Assembly: GCA_031292035.1 (NCBI GenBank)
Contig: JARLHX010000111.1
Location: 1 to 27,945 of the forward strand
Direction: 5' to 3'
Length of the DNA: 27,945 nt
DNA from: Negativicutes bacterium
GTDB taxonomy: Bacteria > Bacillota_C > Negativicutes > Sporomusales_B > JARLHX01
Position numbers and translations under genes: made by a program. Below are positions 23,069 through 27,945 of the stretch, in pieces; the stretch's first letter is position 1; the number at the start of each line of letters is the position of its first letter. The notes beneath the pieces are model-generated. The model searched no databases and was not told the origin of the DNA. It saw only the letters and a list, made by a program, of their open reading frames with translations.

Positions 23069-23221
23069 TCATGGTAACTTGATTCTGAAGGTTTTTATTT
23101 CCTCGTGATGAGTTGGCTTGGAAAAAATAGATTTGTCGCCGGATTTCCCATTTAAGTAAATGAATAACGCTATGATGCACAAAGATACCACGCTCACCTG
23201 TACTGTCCAATCATCCAGCAT
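23069..23221 (-). CDS. Micro-ORF D: 50-aa single-span membrane protein under riboswitch 3
   Basis: The frame reads MLDDWTVQVSVVSLCIIALF, IYLNGKSGDKS, then a polar tail ending EEIKTFRIKLP. One membrane helix (about 8-23) is followed by a basic, presumably cytosolic, tail. AAGGGGTGG lies 7 nt before the ATG. It is the first open frame after the c-di-GMP-I riboswitch at 23372-23450 (about 150 nt), in the place where the HD-GYP gene follows riboswitch 1. It is therefore the best candidate for the gene controlled by this switch. Function unknown. Confidence 0.65.
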   Translation of the reverse strand: MLDDWTVQVSVVSLCIIALFIYLNGKSGDKSIFSKPTHHEEIKTFRIKLP

Positions 23222-23313
23222 GATCCTGCCACCCCTTCTCACTTTTTTTCTGCACCACCTTTGTTCGGTCAGCTAATCAACAGTTCTTGCCCATTTGCCT
23301 AATCATTGCTGGT

Positions 23314-23352
23314 AATCAGAAACACCAGTCTATAGACAGACTGGTGCTGATT
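23314..23352 (-). terminator. Expression-platform hairpin of GEMM riboswitch 3
   Basis: A 9-bp stem CACCAGTCT/AGACTGGTG with an outer AATCAG/CTGATT pairing, 23 nt past the aptamer. No long T run follows, so termination would be inefficient or the hairpin may serve another purpose. Confidence 0.6.
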
Positions 23353-23371
23353 AATTACAATTCGCAATCGA

Positions 23372-23450
23372 ATCGGCAACCTGGCAGTCATAGACATTCC
23401 GCCCTTAGACCCATAGCTTTGCGTCCTCATCTTTCAATGAGTTTGCCCAG
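23372..23450 (-). promoter_or_regulatory. Cyclic di-GMP-I (GEMM-I) riboswitch 3, upstream of the micro-ORFs
   Basis: On the minus strand: GGCAAAC, ATTGAAAGAT loop, GGACGCAAAGC, TATGGGTCTAAGGGCG, TCTATGACTGCCAGG and closing TTGCC. The second half is almost identical to riboswitch 1 and the homology continues through the promoter. The conserved core is intact, so it should bind ligand; the tetraloop-closing C-G pair has become T-G. Confidence 0.95.
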
Positions 23451-23500
23451 TATTAATTTTTAGAGATAATTGTATTATTTTGGATTATTCTGTTATTTTA

Positions 23501-23528
23501 ATTCTACACTGTTTCCAGTCATTGTCAA
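23501..23528 (-). promoter_or_regulatory. Sigma-A promoter of riboswitch 3
   Basis: Perfect TTGACA (23523-23528), 16-nt spacer, TAGAAT (23501-23506) on the minus strand: same arrangement as at riboswitch 1. Confidence 0.8.
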
Positions 23529-23650
23529 GCTGTTTTTTGGGACTGAAGTCCTATTGTATAGGCCTTTAGTTCCAGGCGCGTTAGGACATTGGTCCTATTT
23601 CACGCACCCGTCCGAGCGTTTCCCGCCGCACAATTTTGCCTGAAAGCACA

Positions 23651-23687
23651 AATAAGACACAGTCTGACGGTCCTTTTGTGTCTTATT
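23651..23687. terminator. Perfect 11-bp hairpin past yifB fragment R1
   Basis: AATAAGACACA (23651-23661) pairs perfectly with TGTGTCTTATT (23677-23687). The remainder of the sequence resembles 27310-27330 downstream of intact yifB (GACGGTTCTCCTGTCTTATT), so it is probably the duplicated yifB 3' flank. Termination signals (T run) are weak. Confidence 0.45.
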
Positions 23688-23707
23688 ACGGAAACATCTA
23701 CGCACCA

Positions 23708-23965
23708 TCACAGCATAGTTTCCTTTATATTATTCCTCAAATGAATCGCTTCGGCCACGGCCCGGACGGAGATATCTGTCTCGCCGGCGAGGTCGGCGAT
23801 GGTGCGGGCGACTTTTCTTTGTACTGAAGGCGCGGGACGTTGATATGCATGTCGATCCGGTCGAGAAGCGGGCCGGATATTTTTTTCAGGTAGCGGCGAA
23901 TGTCACCGGGGCCGCAACTACACTGCTGGGAGGGGTCGCCGTGATAGCCGCATGGGCACCCGTGC
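23708..23965 (-). pseudogene. yifB 3' end with internal deletion (copy R1)
   Basis: Nearly identical to the intact gene: 23711-23815 matches 27352-27455 (the gene end) and 23816-23962 matches about 27688-27835. The roughly 230 nt between are deleted, joining GCGACTTT directly to TCTTTGTACTGAAGG. In protein terms the frame CPCGYHGDPSQQCSCGPGDI...LLDRIDMHINVPRLQYKE shifts at the junction. High similarity implies a recent duplication. Confidence 0.93.
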
Positions 23966-23985
23966 ATGTAATACCTTGGGTATTA

Positions 23986-24117
23986 CTACGAGTATTGATA
24001 TAACCTGATCTTTAGTCTATTAATGTTTTCTTTCAAATTATTAGTGTCCGTGAACGATTGGGCGATGTACCCGAGTAAGAATGGCGCTAGCGCAATGAAT
24101 ATCAAAATGATCAACAA
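23986..24117 (-). CDS. Micro-ORF E: about 43-aa hydrophobic frame behind the propeller gene, start uncertain
   Basis: From TTG 24117 the frame reads LLIILIFIALAPFLLGYIAQ, then SFTDTNNLKENINRLKIRLYQYS and a stop. It predicts one membrane helix and an amphipathic, basic tail. It begins 32 nt after the propeller gene stop; no ATG and no good ribosome site occur, so translation might depend on coupling, or the start may be lost. Support for a real protein comes from a second copy of its tail at 25027-25077, where the amino-acid sequence (KENIN-L-I---YQYS) is kept although the DNA differs. Confidence 0.45.
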   Translation of the reverse strand: MLIILIFIALAPFLLGYIAQSFTDTNNLKENINRLKIRLYQYS

Positions 24118-24148
24118 AATGAGACGGGTGTCATATACTCTCAGCTAA

Positions 24149-24970
24149 CTATTTATCATCAGTTAGTACAGACACGGTTACCTGGCGTTTTGCGCGAATA
24201 ATACCGTATATGCTCCCCGGTGCGCTGTGATCCCAAGCGATTCCTTGCCCGCGAATATCCAACGGAATCGTATCTAACCATTCTAAGACGGAACCAGCTT
24301 CAGGAAGCTTCATTACATATACTTCTGCTGGATCATGTCCCGAAAGATAGAGCTGTCCATCCGGTCCCCAACTGCCGCCAGAGCAGCTCATAATTTCAAA
24401 TTTGGGTAACAGCTTGGCCGGGAGCGTCCAAGCTTCTTGCCATTGCCAATTATCGTCGAATTTAACCAAGGTTGTATTGTAGACATTACCATAAGGCGTA
24501 TTGCTTGCCCCGAACACTTTGTTATAATTTGCGAAAAGCACCCACCAGTAACCTTCGTGGCGGTCAATCCAAGTGAGCGAACCCCAATGTATCCCAAAAC
24601 TATGGGTGGCTATATGTTTCAGCGATTGAGTATCCCAAATTTCTACCGAACTGACCATAGGAGAGTCTGGATAATTGGAGTGAGCACAATATAATTTGCC
24701 ATCTACCACAACACCACTATCAAGATGAATAATTGGACCGTCTTTAGAACCTTTCCATGTGGCAACCTGCTTTCCGGTTATCTTGTCATATTTACCAATC
24801 GTTTGATTATCAATGGCGTAAAAATATTTCTCATCTACCGCTACTGCTTGGTTGGCTTCCGGGACATCAAAAACAGCTGTTTCGCGGAAAACTGGTTTTG
24901 CGCATACAGGCATAATATTCATAAGAAACAATGAAACAATTACCAAGAAAATTAAATGCTCTTTTTTCAT
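24149..24970 (-). CDS. Secreted beta-propeller-like protein
   Basis: A 273-aa protein with a signal peptide (KKEHLIFLVIVSLFLMNIMP, VCAKP), so it is exported. The mature part has repeated beta-rich segments of propeller type: VFDVPEANQAVAVDEKYFYA, IGKYDKITGKQVATWKG, VEIWDTQSLKHIATHSFG, LVKFDDNWQWQEAWTLP, and SCSGGSWGPDGQLYLSGHDP near the end. This resembles NHL/quinoprotein-like secreted propellers that bind small molecules or proteins. There is no catalytic motif. GAGG precedes the ATG by about 11 nt. The gene is flanked on both sides by copies of the micro-ORF E tail (23986-24046 and 25027-25077), suggesting a past tandem duplication of the unit propeller + micro-ORF. Confidence 0.8.
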   Translation of the reverse strand: MKKEHLIFLVIVSLFLMNIMPVCAKPVFRETAVFDVPEANQAVAVDEKYFYAIDNQTIGKYDKITGKQVATWKGSKDGPIIHLDSGVVVDGKLYCAHSNYPDSPMVSSVEIWDTQSLKHIATHSFGIHWGSLTWIDRHEGYWWVLFANYNKVFGASNTPYGNVYNTTLVKFDDNWQWQEAWTLPAKLLPKFEIMSCSGGSWGPDGQLYLSGHDPAEVYVMKLPEAGSVLEWLDTIPLDIRGQGIAWDHSAPGSIYGIIRAKRQVTVSVLTDDK

Positions 24971-25026
24971 TCTTATCAGCCTCCGACTTTTTCATGAGCA
25001 ACCGCGCACTGCGATAATGGGAATCA

Positions 25027-25077
25027 TCAAGAATATTGATATGAGTTGATTCTGAGTTTATTTATATTTTCCTTCAT
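25027..25077 (-). pseudogene. Remnant of a second micro-ORF E (C-terminal 16 codons)
   Basis: The frame reads MKENINKLRINSYQYS and a stop; micro-ORF E ends LKENINRLKIRLYQYS. Upstream the frame is interrupted by a stop and similarity fades. It ends 56 nt before the propeller start codon. The rest of 24971-25446 holds the upstream region of the chemoreceptor; I see no riboswitch or gene there. Confidence 0.6.
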
Positions 25078-25446
25078 CGGAATACATAGTTAAAATAGAA
25101 TTAACATACGCGCATGGCGGGCGTGAGAGCACAACAAATGAAAGAATAGTAAATAAATCTTTCTTGATCAGGCCATACCTATCATTATTTTTAACCGCAT
25201 ATCGGTTGCTGCGTACTTCGGAGTATTATCGGTTGTCAGCTTAGGCTGCGCTGTCAAAATTTCCGCGTTCCAACTTATGTTCTGGAGATACCATTGTCAT
25301 TGAAATAAGGGATTCACAGTCTAATGTAAGCGGTCGATCAACGCTGGACATTACTTGTAATATATCTGTAAGAATTATCGGGAAAGACTATATCGAATTA
25401 AGTCGAATTATATCAATATATGCAATATAACTGGGAGGGATCTTCT

Positions 25447-27162
25447 GTGCAATGGTTGGCTGATCGGAAAATGGCCTTCAAATTGATTAGTATTATTCTA
25501 ATGGGGCTCATTGCTTTGGGAGCTGTCGGGTATGTCGGTTATTATTATCTCTCTGAGTCCAATACGGCTTTAAACAGCATGTACGATTATCGCTTAGTGC
25601 CAGTGCGGTTGTTAAATGAAACCAGGGCACATATTATTTCATCCAATGCAGCGGCGTTGGAATTAATGTTGACCACTGACGATCGGAAGAACCAAGAACT
25701 TAAAGAAATCATTGATAAGCGGGGCAAGCAGATCAGCGAGAATTTTTCGATAATGGAGAAAATGCCACTTGACCGCCAGTCTAAAGAATTGTTATCTAAA
25801 GTAGAAGCATCGCGGCAAAAATATCTTGTGGCGAGAGATCCTATAATTGCTTTGGCATTGCTGAACAAAAACGAGGAAGCTTATGCGCTTTATACCACTC
25901 AAGTTGATATGCTAACTAATAGTTACCTTGGGGATATCGGTAATCTTTCTGACTATTTTTCCAAGATATCGGAACAGGCCATACGTGACAGCAATTCTGC
26001 TTTTCAGCATGCTGTAATGATAGTGATTGGTATTATTATTGCGGCATTACTCTTAATAAGTACAGTCGGTTGGTTGATTACAAGAGTAATTACCAGACCC
26101 TTAAAAGCACTAGTTATTACTTGCGAAGAACTCGCGATCGGCGATTTTTGCGATAAACCGCGGCGTGTTCTTCAAAAGGATGAAATTGGTCAATTAGCTG
26201 ATGCTTTGGTTAAAACGCGATTAAATGTTCATGACCTAATGGAAAAAATCAATGATGCATCAGAACAAGTGGCGGCCTCTAGCGAGGAATTAACCTCCAG
26301 CGCCGAACAGTCAGCTCAAGCAGCTAATCAGATAGCTGAGTCAATAACAGATGTAGCTGCAGGAGCTATCGAGCAGTTAAGTGCCGCCAACGAGACTTCC
26401 GCTGTAGTTGAACAAATATCGGCAAGCATGCAGGAGGTTGCCGCAAATGCCAATCAGGTAGCCTCTAAATCGAATCAAACTGCCGAAAAAGCAATAGAAG
26501 GCGGAAAAGCGGTCGATATGGCCATTACTCAAATGGCTAATGTTGAAAATACAGTGAACGCATCTGCTGCCGTCGTTACCAAGCTTGGTGATCGCTCAAA
26601 GGAAATCGGAGCCATTATCGACACCATAGCCGGAATCGCCGGACAAACCAATTTATTAGCTCTTAATGCTGCTATTGAGGCGGCCCGGGCTGGTGAACAA
26701 GGACGCGGGTTTGCCGTGGTAGCGGAAGAAGTACGGAAACTGGCTGAACAGTCCCAGGACGCAGCCAAGAAGATTGCTAAATTGATCGGGGAAATTCAAG
26801 GGGATACCGCAAACGCAGTAATCGCAATGAATGACGGCACACGTGAAGTGAAGACTGGTGCGGAAGTTGTTAACGCGGCCGGCTCGATGTTCCGAGAAAT
26901 AGCGGAACTGGTGTCGCAAGTATCTTCGCAAATTAAAGAAATATCCGCTGCCATCCAAGAAGTTTCCATAGGCAGTCAACAAATTGTCAATTCGGTAAAG
27001 AAAATCGATGAGGTCAGTAAGAAATCCGCAGCGGAGGCTCAGACAGTTTCAGCTGCTTCCCAAGAGCAAGCGGCATCCATGCTTGAAGTGGCACACGCAA
27101 GTGAGGCGTTGTCGCGAATGGCTCAGGATTTACAAGCATCTGTAGCTAAATTCTGTGTATAG
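25447..27162 (+). CDS. Methyl-accepting chemotaxis protein with four-helix-bundle sensor
   Basis: A 571-aa chemoreceptor. I use GTG 25447 because GGGAGG lies 8 nt upstream; the in-frame ATG 25420 has none. TM1 (about 11-33, [20 protein letters not shown]) and TM2 (about 190-212) flank an all-helical 4HB_MCP-type ligand domain with no Cache features. HAMP follows (about 215-265, [18 protein letters not shown]), then the coiled-coil signalling domain with the intact tip [20 protein letters not shown] and [20 protein letters not shown]. The signalling half is highly similar to the 15550-17523 receptor, so both probably join the same arrays. Monocistronic, with a strong terminator at 27187. No c-di-GMP riboswitch is visible upstream. 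Confidence 0.96.
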   Translation: MQWLADRKMAFKLISIILMGLIALGAVGYVGYYYLSESNTALNSMYDYRLVPVRLLNETRAHIISSNAAALELMLTTDDRKNQELKEIIDKRGKQISENFSIMEKMPLDRQSKELLSKVEASRQKYLVARDPIIALALLNKNEEAYALYTTQVDMLTNSYLGDIGNLSDYFSKISEQAIRDSNSAFQHAVMIVIGIIIAALLLISTVGWLITRVITRPLKALVITCEELAIGDFCDKPRRVLQKDEIGQLADALVKTRLNVHDLMEKINDASEQVAASSEELTSSAEQSAQAANQIAESITDVAAGAIEQLSAANETSAVVEQISASMQEVAANANQVASKSNQTAEKAIEGGKAVDMAITQMANVENTVNASAAVVTKLGDRSKEIGAIIDTIAGIAGQTNLLALNAAIEAARAGEQGRGFAVVAEEVRKLAEQSQDAAKKIAKLIGEIQGDTANAVIAMNDGTREVKTGAEVVNAAGSMFREIAELVSQVSSQIKEISAAIQEVSIGSQQIVNSVKKIDEVSKKSAAEAQTVSAASQEQAASMLEVAHASEALSRMAQDLQASVAKFCV

Positions 27163-27186
27163 AAGTTCACTAAAATTATTATAAAA

Positions 27187-27231
27187 CCACGTAATAGCCC
27201 CTATCGAGAGATTGGGGCTATTACGTGGTTT
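27187..27231. terminator. Bidirectional terminator between the chemoreceptor and yifB
   Basis: A perfect 15-bp stem CCACGTAATAGCCCC/GGGGCTATTACGTGG, loop of 12, with TTT on the plus side and TTTTAT on the minus side. Confidence 0.93.
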
Positions 27232-27348
27232 CGGAATAGTCAGTAGAACGCCGACCCGGTTCATCGCCGGTTGCCCGCGTTCAGTGTGGCCGTATGAAAG
27301 ACATCGGGACGGTTCTCCTGTCTTATTGGGCTGACACCCTCTCCCCCA

Positions 27349-27945
27349 TTACAGCATAGTTTCCTTTATATTATTCCTCAAATGAATCGCTTCGGCCACG
27401 GCCCGGACGGATATATCCGCCTCACCGGCGAGGTCGGCGATGGTGCGGGCGACTTTCAGGATGCGGTCGTAGCCGCGGGCGCTGAGGTTCATTTTGGTGA
27501 AGGCCTGTGAAAGAAGCTGCCGGGCGTCGTCCGACAGGCGGCAGGTGGATTTTAGGTGGCGGTGGCTCATCTGGGCGTTGCAGTAGAGACTGTATTTTGC
27601 GAGCCTGGCCTGCTGGATGGATCGGGCCTGTCCCACCCGCATACCGATGACGGACGAGGTTTCGGACGGGGTGTCGCCGGCGATTTCTTTGTACTGAAGG
27701 CGCGGGACGTTGATATGAATGTCGATCCGGTCGAGAAGCGGGCCGGATATTTTTTTCAGGTAGCGGCGAATGTCACCGGGGCCGCAACTACACTGCTGGG
27801 AGGAGTCGCCATGATAGCCGCAGGGGCAGGGATTCATCGCGGCAATCAGCATAAACTTGGCGGGATAGGACAGCGAGGCGCTGACCCGGGATATGGTCAC
27901 TTCGCCGTCTTCCAGCGGCTGGCGCAGAACTTCGAGGATCGGCCG
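27349..27945 (-). CDS. yifB: YifB/ComM family Mg-chelatase-like AAA+ ATPase, C-terminal part
   Basis: The last 198 residues of a protein of about 500; the 5' end lies beyond the window, so this entry has no start codon. Visible features: end of the AAA+ domain (RPILEVLRQPLEDGEVTISR, SASLSYPAKFMLIAAMNPCP, where GEVTISR and the sensor-1 region NPCPCG are family signatures), the Cys cluster CPCGYHGD...QQCSCGPGDI, the arginine-finger region SGPLLDRIDIHINVPRL, and the helical Mg_chelatase_C domain with LSARGYDRILKVARTIADL. ComM is a branch-migration helicase in natural transformation in gamma-proteobacteria; the role in Firmicutes is less clear. Its 3' end is the source of at least three fragments elsewhere in this window. 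Confidence 0.97.
   Translation of the reverse strand, partial: RPILEVLRQPLEDGEVTISRVSASLSYPAKFMLIAAMNPCPCGYHGDSSQQCSCGPGDIRRYLKKISGPLLDRIDIHINVPRLQYKEIAGDTPSETSSVIGMRVGQARSIQQARLAKYSLYCNAQMSHRHLKSTCRLSDDARQLLSQAFTKMNLSARGYDRILKVARTIADLAGEADISVRAVAEAIHLRNNIKETML

Noticed and set aside
23737..23967. A 76-codon ORF resembling a Mg-chelatase-like protein
   Set aside because: It starts inside a yifB duplicate and shifts frame at the internal deletion; it is a pseudogene fragment, not an independent gene.
25420..25446. Upstream ATG of the second chemoreceptor
   Set aside because: The ribosome site GGGAGG lies inside this segment and is correctly spaced for GTG 25447.
27232..27348. Possible fourth GEMM riboswitch downstream of intact yifB
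   Set aside because: GC-rich with some GGTTGCC-like words, but no GGGACGCAAAGC core or GNRA stem.

Overview
The window looks like chromosomal DNA from a motile, anaerobic-type Firmicute. A Negativicutes/Sporomusaceae-like host is my best guess. This rests on the gene mix (flagellar cap-like protein, several chemoreceptors, strong c-di-GMP signalling, DASS and ECF transporters) and clean AGGAGG ribosome sites; I could not test it by search. No rRNA, tRNA, CRISPR array, phage or complete IS element is visible.

Layout. 1-4.4 kb: an ammonium transporter with a terminator-bearing leader, a FliD-like flagellar protein, and a divergent calcium-binding secreted-type protein with a sigma-28-like promoter. 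4.4-8.9 kb: a VOC/glyoxalase-fold protein, a membrane GGDEF diguanylate cyclase, an MscS channel and an HD-GYP phosphodiesterase behind a c-di-GMP-I (GEMM) riboswitch. 8.9-12.6 kb: a two-gene small-protein operon, methionine aminopeptidase, an ECF S-component, a small membrane protein and a small secreted protein. 12.7-17.8 kb: a LysR regulator, a decayed copy of the small membrane protein, and a chemotaxis operon (Cache-type chemoreceptor, CheW, triple zinc-ribbon/DUF2007-like protein) behind a second GEMM riboswitch with a textbook terminator. 18.0-21.4 kb: a DASS carboxylate transporter and an MmgE/PrpD protein, with a well-matched sigma-54 promoter and two upstream inverted repeats. 21.5-25.4 kb: a stretch with one ordinary gene (a secreted propeller-like protein). 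It is not empty: it holds a third GEMM riboswitch, a co-oriented series of micro-ORFs (28-54 codons, three with single membrane spans and one Cys-rich), and several broken copies of the 3' end of yifB. 25.4-27.9 kb: a second chemoreceptor (4HB type) and the C-terminal part of yifB/comM, which runs off the window.

How it fits together. c-di-GMP is the common thread: a cyclase (GGDEF), a phosphodiesterase (HD-GYP) and three sensors of the same second messenger (riboswitches). The riboswitches lie ahead of the phosphodiesterase, a chemoreceptor-CheW operon and the micro-ORF series. The first and third riboswitches are copies of one cassette: yifB 3' end, about 270 bp spacer, promoter, aptamer. 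The window therefore records repeated duplication and decay of a yifB-tail/riboswitch unit. The micro-ORF series downstream of the third riboswitch is the best candidate for something undescribed.
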